Shown here: one piece after another, positions 1 through 28,599 of the stretch
How positions within the stretch are numbered: the first letter of the stretch is position 1
Layout: every line of letters starts with the position of its first letter
Origin: Trematomus loennbergii
Lineage: Eukaryota > Chordata > Actinopteri > Perciformes > Nototheniidae
Direction: 5' to 3'
Assembly: GCA_012861695.1 (NCBI GenBank)
Contig: JAAOOA010000127.1
Coordinates: 18,794,755-18,858,754, forward strand
DNA: 64,000 nucleotides
The notes under the pieces: generated by a model
Told to the model about the DNA's origin: nothing
What the model saw: the letters and a program-made list of their open reading frames with translations, nothing else
The model's database searches: none
Program-made: the position numbers and the translations under genes

Positions 1-452
1 CTCTATTCTGTGGATTGGTATCTTCTCCTACTTCATGGTCTGGTGGTCTCATCAGGTCAGTACAGTTTAAAGTCTAAGATAAGATCACATAAGAAAAGCC
101 TTCCTTTTGATGATAGAAATCCGGGTTTCAACACAGAAATAAGTACAGATGAATAGAAAAGTACAAAAAACAAAAAACAGATGTATGAACAACTATAGTG
201 TTATACAAGATTGAACTTTACAAGATAAATGAAAGACAACAGCTATGAGGTAAAATGGCAGTTAAAGGGACAAGTTGTGGTTTCAACAAAGAGGTTAATT
301 GAGAGCAGAAAAACAGATGTTGACATTAACATAAAGTCTGATCAAATTCTCCTTGAAACAGTGATTGTGTATTGAAACCAAGTTTAAGAGTGTTTTCGAG
401 CCCCTGAGATCAGTTCTGTATATTGTATTCATATGCTGGTTTACACTTTTAT

Positions 453-619
453 GTGGGTGAGACCATCGGCATCCCAAAGGAGATTATGGGCCTGACGATC
501 CTGGCTGCAGGGGTTACCCTCCCTGACGTCATCACCAGTGTGATTGTGGCGGGTAAAGGCCTGGGGGACATGGCTGTGTCCAGCTCTGTGGGCAGCAACA
601 TCTTCAACATCACAGTGGG
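453..619 (+). pseudogene. alpha-2 repeat exon of the duplicate SLC24A1 copy
   Basis: Same length and phase as exon 7840-8006 of the intact gene. It keeps GLTILAAG and the essential Asp of the PD-ITS motif, but reads [10 protein letters not shown] instead of [10 protein letters not shown]. It also has NIFNITVG instead of NIFDITVG (Asn codon 606-608). The second Asp is the K+-site residue studied in human NCKX2 (Asp575). The donor at 620 (GTGAGC) is intact and the acceptor AG is missing. An in-phase upstream AG at 412-413 would add 13 open codons. Confidence 0.8.
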
Positions 620-670
620 GTGAGCTGAAATAACCTGATGTTTCACAATTTCAAAATGAACTCTGATTAA

Positions 671-1051
671 AGGTGGGGTAGGTAAGTTTGAGAAACCGGC
701 TCGAGATCGCTAGAATTTGAAAATACACAACCAGAGAAAATCTGCCACTTCCTTATAGAGCCCCTCCTCCAACACACACGAACGCGCACATGACCAATGA
801 GGGCACGAGATAAGTTTGTGCACAGATGGAAGACTGACAGGCAGGTAGGCCATCCAGTTATTTTAGCCGGGCCGGCTAAAATGATTGGTCGTGCTTTTTA
901 CAGTATTACGGCTTCCACAGATTACATTTTTTTATGGATTTTTTGTCAAAGCACTTAAGATATTCATTGCTATCGGGATGTTAAGAGCATTCCATGGAAT
1001 ATAACAAAAAGTGTATCTCGAGCCGGTTTCTCAAATTTACCTACCCTACCT
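671..1051 (+). mobile_element. MITE, copy 1, with ~40-bp terminal inverted repeats and TTAA flanks
   Basis: A 381-bp non-coding element starts AGGTGGGGTAGGTAAGTTTG and ends with the near-perfect inverted complement of that sequence. The inverted repeats run through the CTCGAGAT motif, about 40 bp each. TTAA lies directly outside both ends (667-670 and 1052-1055), consistent with a TTAA target duplication as in piggyBac-type elements. A near-palindrome, TTTTAGCCGGGCCGGCTAAAA, lies near the centre. A second copy in inverted orientation is at 40206-40585. The element sits between the alpha-2 exon and the last exon of the duplicate exchanger, ending about 35 bp before the last coding block. The superfamily is inferred from TTAA only. 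Confidence 0.85.
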
Positions 1052-1086
1052 TTAACATGCAGACGACAGGTTTATTTGTCTTTTTT

Positions 1087-1317
1087 TGGCTCCTGTACTC
1101 ATCCTTCCACGGTTTTGCTCCAGCGGCCGTCAGCAGCAACGGGCTCTTCTGTTCTGTCGTGCTGCTCTTCATCATGCTCTTCTTTTTCATGATCTCTATT
1201 GCTTCCTGTAAGTGGAAGTTGAATAAGATGCTGGGCTTCACCATGTTCCTGCTCTACTTTACCTTTCTGGGGCTCAGCCTGATGCTGGAGTATCACATCA
1301 TTGTCTGTCCTGTTTAG
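1087..1317 (+). pseudogene. terminal exon of the duplicate SLC24A1 copy
   Basis: The open frame from [10 protein letters not shown] to IIVCPV-stop aligns closely with exon 8123-8372 of the intact gene, including SNGLF, SIASC and WKLNKMLGF. The first residues are altered: GLPVPW of the intact gene is replaced by GLFVFFW. The intact copy's acceptor context (cataag before TCTTCCAG) is not preserved here. The two nearby AGs, at 1061-1062 and 1067-1068, would both put the exon out of frame. The AG at 1021-1022, inside the MITE end, would give the correct phase. Confidence 0.7.
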
Positions 1318-2779
1318 TGGGTGAGAGAGGGCTTAAACATTGTTGAATTATGTTTGTACAAAAGCTCATGTTATAAATGTGTATGCTTTACAAAATGTTA
1401 TGAATGACTCCTTCATTTGTAGGATTTATAATCTGATGGCAAGTGTAACAGTTTAATCTGCAACTTTTATGCTAGTATACAAACACATACACTTCTGCAT
1501 CTCTTGTATGCACCAACATTGCAACATGTCCGATTAGCCAATAATGCTACATGTGACTCAGCTTTTCCTGTGACCCGAGGCTGCAGATAAGTTCTGTTGC
1601 ATAAAATGAAGTAAAGATATTTCCAGGTCATTATGCAGAACTTTGATCTCTGTTCTCTTTTAAAACCTGTTGCTACAGTACACTGCCTCTTCCCAAGAAC
1701 TGTGATGTAAACTTGAATGAAGTGTGGTCAGTTCTGTAGGGAGTTTAAATGAGTCATATTTGTACACTATAACCACATCCATGTCCTCGTGGTTGAAATG
1801 ATTGCTATGATGTCGATGATTTTATTGATATTGAAAACATATTTTTGGGAATTTAAAATACCTTATTGCTCCAAAAGTAAAAAATACACCTACTATAATA
1901 CATATAAACTAGATATATATAATTTGTATGACTATTTTTACATTTATATTTTATATCAAAGAAGCATGAAAAAAACAAATAACCGTGTGTACTGAAATAT
2001 ATAAATAGAGAATTTAGATAATATATCACTAAAATAAAATATGCCCATGTCGTCTGCCTGCTTTTTCTAACTTTTTACTCTTAAATTTGTATTTTATTTG
2101 ATTTTATTAGTAGTTTTTCTTTGTTTAATACAAGCACGGAAAGAATCCCTATAGTCTGTTATATCGATCTTTACTACCAATGGCCAGATAATACAATTTG
2201 TATGTTTGCCTTAAATTACATATTACAGAGGTAGGCTCTTGATAGAGTGAGAGTGAGACAATGGACATAATCCTCTTAGAAGACTTCAGGTATTATGCTG
2301 AGCCATTGTAAAGACTCGTCCCGTGTCCTACATAACACTGCAGCCATTTGCATCAGTTTGGACTTGTTTGAACCACAATAACCATCAGGGGGAATCTGGC
2401 TTTAGAGATTGTTTCACCCTCGACTCTGGAAGACATTGGTTCTGTGGTAAGTCTGCCTCTTTAAATTAAATTCATTGGGTTTTTCTCTGTGTGATTTGTG
2501 TAGAAATTAGATTAACCCCTTTCTACGGGACATTTATTTGAATGGTTATTTTATTTTCTTGTTTTCACCTCTCTCATTTTGTTCATTCTGTTTTGAAAAG
2601 AAAAAAAAACATGCAGATAAAGCTGCTTCTAAATGAGCTTATCACTAATACTATGATAGACATTGATTTAATAGTCCGGTGGTTGTTAGAATAGTTCTCA
2701 TGTTTTCAAATGAAACCTAATTCTTTGCAACCTGCTTTCTAATCATTTTGTCTCTGATGCCTCTTTCGAAACACAACAG
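1318..2779. other. intergenic spacer between the two SLC24A1 copies, including the putative slc24a1 promoter and 5' intron
   Basis: There is no convincing coding region. The stretch from about 1780 to 2110 is very AT-rich. An AATAAA at 2033-2038 is a possible poly(A) signal for the left copy. A GTAAGT at about 2450-2455 could be the donor of a non-coding first exon of slc24a1, spliced to the acceptor before 2780. I could not identify a TATA box or initiator with confidence. Confidence 0.5.
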
Positions 2780-2912
2780 GCTGCCAAGGGATTGAGGATG
2801 CCATGAATCACGCCACCGGAATTTTAGATTCTGTCGCCCCACGGTCTGCTGGGGAGAGAGCTGGAGTTGTTGTGTCTCCATAGCCAGTATCACCACCTGC
2901 TTTGGAGGGAAA
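2780..2912 (+). promoter_or_regulatory. slc24a1 5' leader with a 26-codon upstream ORF
   Basis: A plausible acceptor (aacacaacag) ends at 2779. Between it and the main ATG at 2913 are two upstream ATGs. ATG 2798 is followed by a stop two codons later. ATG 2803 opens a 26-codon frame (begins [10 protein letters not shown]) that ends TAG at 2881-2883, 29 nt before the main start. Such leaders often reduce initiation at the main ATG; the effect here is inferred. Confidence 0.5.
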
Positions 2913-5900
2913 ATGTTTTGTGCAAGGAGGAAGCGACTACATCTCTGCCGGGTCCTGTTTCTCCTCTCCGGGGTTTTTCTTTGTGCACTCTACCAGCTGA
3001 CTATCAGTGCCAGACTGTACAAGCCTTTGCCAATGCCTCAGATTGGAGAAGATTTTGCAGAAGGTTCAACAGAAGGGGTCAATGAGGCCACACTAGAGAC
3101 TCAGGGGTCGGAGGAACCTCTCACTGCAACACATGAATTTGAGCCAACAGATCAAACAACGCCAGAGATACATGTGGCACATTCGGATATAAATTCAAAT
3201 TTTGAAGCATTCACCCCCACTGAACCTTCACTATCACCAACTACAAAACGGACTATGGTGCATTGCATCTTTGTGGCACCTGAGCCTACACAGGAGACAC
3301 CCTCACCAACTCCAGCTCTTCCTGGTGAAGCTCCATACTTGAAGGGAGACTACCCTGAAGATCTATTTTCTGTTGAAGACCGTAGACGAGGCTGGGTGAT
3401 CCTCCACGTTTTTGGGATGTTGTACATGTTCATTTCACTTGCAATAGTGTGTGATGAGTTCTTTGTTCCTGCGCTGGGGGTGATCACAGAGACTTTAGCC
3501 ATCTCTGACGATGTAGCAGGAGCCACCTTCATGGCTGCTGGAGGTTCTGCCCCCGAACTTTTCACCTCCTTGATAGGAGTCTTCATCGCCCACAGCAATG
3601 TGGGTATCGGCACAATTGTTGGTTCAGCTGTGTTCAACATTTTGTTTGTGATCGGGATGTGTGCGTTGTTTTCACGGGAGATACTTCATCTCACCTGGTG
3701 GCCACTTTTCAGAGATGGATCCTTCTACATATTTGGCCTTATCTTACTCATCATCTTCTTCCTGGATAATGTCATAATGTGGTGGGAGAGCTTGATGCTG
3801 CTGGCCTGTTACTCTGTCTATGTGATTTTCATGAAGTTTAATGTGCAAATTGAACAAACCTTCAAGTCCCTACTCTTCAAAAACAAGAACATTGTGAGAA
3901 TTGCTGTAGGGGAACCTGAAAAGGTAAGCACTCAGAAAATGACTCCGATCTTAAATTTAGTTTTTCATATCCTTAATTGACACAACAATGATTATTGAAG
4001 GCATTTAAATCAGAGTGTTTTTAACTGAAAGTTTGCTGGTATTGGACCAAAGTATTGCTTCTAAGGACATCAACATACTTTTTTAATTACCACGGTATGC
4101 AATTGAGAACAAATCTATGGAGCTTCAAATAACAATATGTCCAACTATTGAAGACAAAAATATCTCGTCATGAGTTTCACGTTTGCAAATCTTGTGATAC
4201 CTTTAGTCCATAAAACATAAGAAATTTTTAAATTTGAAACGTGTCCTTTCCCTCATGCATCATTCTGTTTCAGTGTAGTTTATTACTGTAACAGAAAGTC
4301 ACATTACTCATCACTCGTGACATGTCTACTGCAACCTGTGGGGTTTTATGCAAATCTTGTCAAAGAGTGAAATGATTCTAGCAAAGGCTTTAGTGGATCC
4401 AAAGCTGATCAATGACATAAACTAATCCTTTGAGGATCTGGAGCTCTACAGTATGAGCACACACGGTTCTACTGATGGAGCTGTATGTCCAGCAAATGTA
4501 ATTATCCAATATATTTTAAATGCTTTATTACATCGATCATACATAATAATCCTAGAGGGTTTTTATTTGTATTTGATGTAATTGAACGAGGTATCATTTC
4601 ATAAAATCATAATCTGTTCATGAAACAGAGTTTTATCTTTTTATTCTGACATGTAACACAAACAAGACCCCCTAAGTTGTTGTTGACATATATATTTAGG
4701 CTCTACCAAAATGAAAAAACATTGGTTAATCTCTCCTATGAATGATCTCTGTTAAAAACATGGTTCCATGCAGATAAACGGTGACGCTGAACATAATGCC
4801 CTTCCTGCTCAAGGGGACAAGAATCTGTTAAAGGTAAAAAAACGAATAATAAACTCCAAAAAGAAAGACACAAATAACCATAACCTCATAGACACTAATA
4901 ATGTTCAATTATCTACATGTTATCCTACATCTTATTGACGTTTCTGCAGTTGCATTTATCGTAGCTTGGAGTAAACAAGCCTTATTTCAATTGCTTCATT
5001 ATGTTATTAAGAAAGAAGCATTGCATCCACTACAACACGATTCTCTATCATTGATGTTTCGTTGTTTGCAATTATGAGAAGCTACCGTGTCATCGGCCCT
5101 CTCTTTTCCCAGTTGAAGCCATCCCTTCAGCGAGGGGGGAGCTCAGCTTCTTTACACAACAGCACCATGAGAAACACCGTCTTTCAACTCATGATCCACA
5201 CATTGGACCCTATAGGAGAGGGTGAGTACCATATCCCCACACTGATGCCCCTCATCTTTGCTCATTGTCTGCCTTTCGAAGGGCTCCTGTAAAGAGTGGT
5301 TGGCAACTACCTCCTCCTTGTTATTGGAAATGGATTAGCGTGTCCCAAATGAAGACAGCACTTAATTAAGATTTATACTAAGCAGATAAATACCTTGGTC
5401 TATGGCGGCATCTGGTGTGGTCCCACAGTGAAAAAAACCTCAAGAAACACAGCTGGCTCTGCCAACAGATTATTGTTATTCACCTTTAGTAAATGACTCA
5501 TTTATCTGTATGTAAGGTGTTGCTGGCTGGTCAAATAATGGGAGGAAAGACTCACCCTTAACAGCTTTTCAAATGGTTTTCCCTGAGAAGTTAGTCGTGT
5601 CTCGTACAACAATGTGCATATATGTCCCAAATGTGTTGGCTCTGACTCCTGGTTTGATACCTCTTAGGCCTCCAGGCAGCAAACACTCCAACACAATGAT
5701 AAGCTTTTGAAGAGCCACAAACTCTGGATCACAGCCAGAAGCCAATGTATCAGCCTGACTCCAAAATTAGACATGCTTTAAATGTTATATCAAATCAAGT
5801 TTATATAAAAATGTATGTTCTGATACCGTGTACTGCATGGTAATCATTATCGACCTCTGTTATAAATGATGCTTGCTTGAGGGGGGAGTATATCGCCTGA

Positions 5901-8372
5901 GAGACCGTGGTAAAGGGACAGCAAATTCTTGCAATTAATAAAAACAATACATACTTGTCAATTTTAAACAAATTGTAAGAGCATACTTCATGTACCATAT
6001 GATGGCTGTTTATTGTAGGACTTGTCCTCTCATGACGTTGGCTCTGTGCTGCAGAAAATATGTTGATGCTGTTGCAGGTTATTATGTTTTACTGCCAGTT
6101 TTTTCAATGCTTAACTTATGAAGTGCTTAGGGCATTGTCCTGTGAAATTGAATTTGTTCCTCGTATAATCTTCAGTTTATTTCTAATTTTTTTGCAGGGA
6201 AATTTAAGGATAAGGCTGAGACACTGAATAATGTGGCTAGACGGGCGACAGGGAACAAAACTCAAGACAAACGTGAAGGTAATGTGGAATGAAGTAATGG
6301 TCAGACACTTTGTGACTTGCTCATGAACAGAGTCTCAAAGCTGGGCTGCAGAAAGTAAAATGAAAAGTGCATACTTGTTAAGGTAAAAAATAGAATATCA
6401 AGTTGCATACAGGTACAATATACCCTTACAAAAACACACAAAGGGTGGTAAGGACTAAGCAAATGGCCTAAAGGAGTGTGTGATAACATCCAAATACATA
6501 TTCATAGACAGTTCATTTAATTCAGTTGCCACAAGGATAACATCATTTATCATGTAACAGCAAATTCACTGCATTTCTCCATATGACTGGCCCTAAAGGC
6601 TTGGAATCGGAAGTATTTCAGAAAGCTAAAGAGACATCAGGGAAATGCACAACATTTTTGGGATTCCTTTCACAGATGGTGGAGATAAACCTGAGGCGAC
6701 CAAAGAGCGAGAGGTGGCCCCAGCACCGGATAAGCAGGATCACCCAGAGGACACGAAGGTACTCTCTACCCTATGCCTGGTGGTACTTAAAAAGCCCAGA
6801 AGTCAGTCTTTGATACCGTCTATGTAAGAGTCTAAATGTACGTAGCAACAACTATAAGCAAAGGTCTCCTTACCTTAGGCTTCTTTTGGTTGTTCTTTTC
6901 ATTCTGTTCTGCTTCGACTGTTCATCATGATTTCTTCATGTCAGGAGGATGTGCCGGCAGGAGAGGATGGGTCAGGAGGCTCTGACAGTGATGAAGATGA
7001 CAGTGAAGAAGATAGCAAAGAGTCCAGTGAAGAAGAAGAAGATAAGGAGGAGGGCGATGAAGAAGAAGAGGAGAAAGAAGATGAGCCTTTGTCTTTAGAG
7101 TGGCCTGAAACACGACGTAAACAAGCCACCTACCTCTTCCTGCTGCCCATCATTTTCCCTCTGTGGCTCACAGTTCCAGATGTTCGCAACCAGGTAAAGA
7201 CAGAAGCATTTCTGAGACAAGCTGTTGTATCTTTAATATCTCCACACTGTGTTTTGCTATAACATCTCTTACTTTGTTGAACAGAAATCCAGACATTTCT
7301 TTGTCGCCACTTTTCTGGGCTCTATCATGTGGATTGCCGTTTTCTCCTACTTCATGGTTTGGTGGGCCCATCAGGTCAGCTACTGGAGTTTAGGTTAGAG
7401 ATTGAATAGGAAATGTGAAAATGGACACAACTTATTATGTAATAATACAAACAAAATCTAATTTGAATTTCATTACATAATAACACCCACGTGTTGTACT
7501 TATCTGCTGCGTTTATAATGAACAACTTGAAAGCAATATGTAACACATTTCTCCAGTTTCAATCTTTTTAATGAAAATATAATAATAATACTTGCATTAA
7601 GTAATAACCAACCAAAATGTCATCATCTGTACACACATTATAGTAGTTTGGGCCAATGAAAAATAATCTATTGAACTAATTTAATCTTTTAAAAGGTATT
7701 TTGAATCAGGATATTTTGTGATTAACTGCATCAACATTGTTTTTATAATGGCATACAACATTTTATGTATGTAGACGTCCATTTTGCTTTTCTATTACAT
7801 AATGCATTATGAACATGTAACTCTAGTTTGCCCCTGTAGGTGGGTGAGACCATCGGCATCTCAGAGGAGATTATGGGCCTGACGATCCTGGCTGCAGGGA
7901 CCTCCATCCCTGACCTCATCACCAGTGTGATCGTGGCGCGTAAAGGCCTGGGGGACATGGCTGTGTCCAGCTCGGTGGGCAGCAACATCTTCGACATCAC
8001 AGTTGGGTGAGATGCAATATCCTCTTGTGTCACGATCATAAAAAAAAGTTCTCATGAACACTCAGTTGATTAATTCCATGGTCTCTAACTGTGTTTCTCG
8101 CTCTGTCACTTTGTTTCATAAGTCTTCCAGTGCCATGGCTCCTGTACTCATCGTTCCACGGTTTTGCTCCAATGGCTGTCAGCAGCAACGGGCTCTTCTG
8201 TGCCATCGTGCTGCTCTTCATCATGCTCCTCTTTGTCATCATCTCAATTGCATCCTGTAATTGGAAGTTGAATAAGATGCTGGGTTTCGCCATGTTCCTG
8301 CTCTACTTTGTCTTCCTGGTGCTTAGTGTGATGCTGGAGGATCGCATCATTGTCTGCCCTGTTTCCATCTGA
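2913..8372 (+). CDS. slc24a1: slc24a1, rod-type Na+/Ca2+,K+ exchanger (NCKX1), nine coding exons
   Basis: Coding exons: 2913-3923, 4774-4833, 5113-5221, 6198-6278, 6676-6758, 6945-7193, 7285-7374, 7840-8006, 8123-8372. All junctions are GT-AG and in phase, giving 2100 nt (699 residues plus stop). The protein uses the Na+ and K+ gradients to extrude Ca2+ across the plasma membrane, classically in rod outer segments. Residues about 10-30 form an N-terminal hydrophobic segment, followed by a Ser/Thr/Pro-rich extracellular region. The first membrane bundle holds alpha-1 ([22 protein letters not shown]). A cytoplasmic loop has a long Glu/Asp run (about residues 450-500). The second bundle holds alpha-2 ([22 protein letters not shown]). 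The acidic catalytic residues are present. At 699 residues it is shorter than human NCKX1 because the loops are short. It is convergent with dennd4a. Paralog identity rests on synteny with dennd4a and megf11. Confidence 0.93.
6945..7193 (+). CDS. slc24a1: slc24a1 exon for the acidic cytoplasmic loop and start of the second membrane bundle
   Basis: An 83-codon, phase-0 exon. It opens with [12 protein letters not shown], runs through an almost uninterrupted Glu/Asp/Ser tract of about 40 residues, then reaches [20 protein letters not shown], the first helix of the second bundle. Acidic loop repeats of this kind are characteristic of NCKX1. The GAA/GAG/GAT repeats also make the exon prone to length variation. 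Confidence 0.9.
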
Positions 8373-10510
8373 ACGTGTGAGCAGAAGCTGACGAGCATTC
8401 TGTTTATTGTGATCTAAAGGGAATAACTTACATACACGGATCTCATGAACATGAATCTAAATAGTTATAGAAACTGTGCAGAAAGCTACTGTAGTTGCAT
8501 TGATGCCAGTAAAATGTGTCTGGTATGATGGCAACTAAACACATACTACAACCTTTCCTAGAACTTGTTACATACTCACTTTTTGTAACAATTGCATCTT
8601 TTATTATTAAGTAATATATTGTAGGAAGTGGAAGAGAATGAAGACCAACATGGATTGTTTCACTGTTTAAAAATCAGCATCTACAGGATGTAATTAGAAA
8701 TCTAGAATATATGCACAAGTTGATGGTTTCTAAATGTGCATTTTTTTATTGTCTGTGTGCATAAACTTGCACCAACATGTATTCAATAACATTCATTATA
8801 GAGAAAATGAGCTTGCTTGAACTCACTGTTATGTCATGCATTTTATAAAACAAAGGTCAGGCATAGCAACACACACTTTGGAAATGATCAAACTGAACAT
8901 CTGTAGAATAAATGTGTTTTATTTATAAATGAAAGCAAACTATAGATCCAGCCAGGGAAGAAATTTGATTTCTTTTTTATATAAAAATCATACAAATTAT
9001 TGTCTGTGTTACAAATGATAAATAATACGTCATTAACATTGTTGACAAATAGTGTAAACAACATGTACACATCAAATGTTTTGGTCATCAGTGTTTGTTT
9101 GTTTTTTGTCACAGATTGTAAGGTGATTAAAATGGAAATGTACAGTCCATGTTGTGATATTGGTGTTTATTCCAAGCACACAGCCATGTTTAATCCAGCA
9201 TCGTATCATCATAAATTGTTGTGGTGTGTCCAGTAATAAGCTGTGGTATCTAGGCAGGCTTTTGTCAGTTAAAAGTGAAAGACAGTTGTAACACGGTGAA
9301 CCATCACACACATTTTTCCGAAATGATTTTGAAGTAGGGCAGGTCAGAGCTGTCGTCCTGACATTAACATCTTTAAATCTTCTCAGTGCAAAGAAACGTG
9401 CACCATCATCTGTTCAAAGAGATTTAAAATGTCCTTTTTTGTTCCGTATGTCACATTAAACAGTGCACTTTTGTCCAAATATGTAAAAATGACATCTACA
9501 CTATACAGTGAAGAACAAAAGGAAATGTACCAAATACAAGAATCAGATACATTTTTAACGATCCATTACTGTGTCAATAAATTATTTTCTTTATCAAAAA
9601 CATTGTGTTGATTAAACCAACAGAAAGCCATATGTTCTGTTTTTTCATCTATTATAAGTTTGATTGTACTCATTTTAAGGAAATATATCCTTGGTGGTCC
9701 CATTATCTCATACATCATTACATTAAAAAAAGTATTGCTTAAAAAATGTTAATTAATCATAAAAGTATTATTCCCTTTTTGGGTTATTTTGGTACATTTT
9801 ACAAAAAAGGATAAATGAACAAACATTGTGCATTTACAAATATGTATTTACTCCCTTCTTGATTCAGAAATAATAATGTTTTATATTTGTTGTTACCATC
9901 TAGTTTAGTGTATTCAGGAATATGAGCATGGCCCTGCTATGTGTACAGGGTGCAGATTAGGAGGAATGTCTTTGCCTTCATTAACTGCATATAAGGGAAA
10001 TGTTGAACAGTGCAGTGAGTCCTGCAGCTGTCAAATAAAAAGTCACTTAAGCGTAGGCTGCTGGGTCACAGCGTTACGTAATGGGAATGAATGGCAAGAG
10101 CTCATCTTGTCAAAGTGCTTTGTAAAACACAAATGACTCAAAGCAAGTGCTTATTATACACACACACACTCAACAACAGTCTTAACAAGGTCACCAGGAC
10201 CACTTATGAATTTCAATGTGACATACACTTACTTTTACATACTTACTCACAGCTTTAACAGAAACAAAGTCATAAAATAGATTGTATAATAACTGTACAA
10301 ACATTTCACCATAGCAAACAAAAGGCCGGCCCTCTATGTCTCTCAGTTCTAACAGTATAAACTCGTGGCAGTTGCTTTACATTAAGTGTCATTTTCCTAT
10401 TGTGCTAAGTCAGGTGAGCTGACCCTGAGTCTGAGGAGCAGTCCAAAAACAAAACAGTAGTGACCAAAGGTTGAAGGAAAATAATAATGGGACATAAGAG
10501 GAGAAGTAGT
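8373..10510. other. convergent 3' regions of slc24a1 (+) and dennd4a (-)
   Basis: No coding region is supported here. AATAAA at 8907-8912 is a candidate poly(A) signal for slc24a1, giving a 3' UTR of about 0.55 kb. For dennd4a, AATAAA on the minus strand (TTTATT on plus) occurs at 9166-9171 and again at 8919-8924, so the two transcripts may end within a few hundred bases of each other or overlap. The rest is AT-rich and featureless to me. Confidence 0.45.
8907..8912 (+). terminator. candidate slc24a1 poly(A) signal AATAAA
   Basis: This is the first canonical AATAAA I found downstream of the slc24a1 stop at 8370-8372. It sits in an AT-rich context followed by a T-rich stretch. No transcript data are available. 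Confidence 0.4.
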
Positions 10511-28578
<18,068 letters not shown>

Positions 28579-28599
28579 TTACCATTCCTACACTGTGGG

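Larger units (their letters stand above)
1..1317 (+). pseudogene. SLC24A1-like exchanger, 3' fragment of a tandem duplicate, probably a decaying pseudogene
   Basis: Three blocks match the last three coding exons of the intact slc24a1 downstream. Block 1-55 (frame [18 protein letters not shown]) ends in a good GT donor. Block 453-619 is 167 nt, exactly the length of its counterpart, and holds the second alpha repeat. Block about 1087-1317 encodes the C-terminal membrane segments and stops at TAG 1315-1317. The matching 3' splice sites are lost: the bases before GTG at 453 are 'ttttat' where the intact copy has 'ctgtag', and no in-phase AG sits beside the last block. A MITE fills the last intron. 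All three blocks are still open in frame, so decay is recent or cryptic acceptors are used. The 5' part lies left of the window. Family role: Na+/Ca2+,K+ exchange across the plasma membrane. Alternative: a functional second copy using cryptic acceptors at 413 and 1022. Confidence 0.75.
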
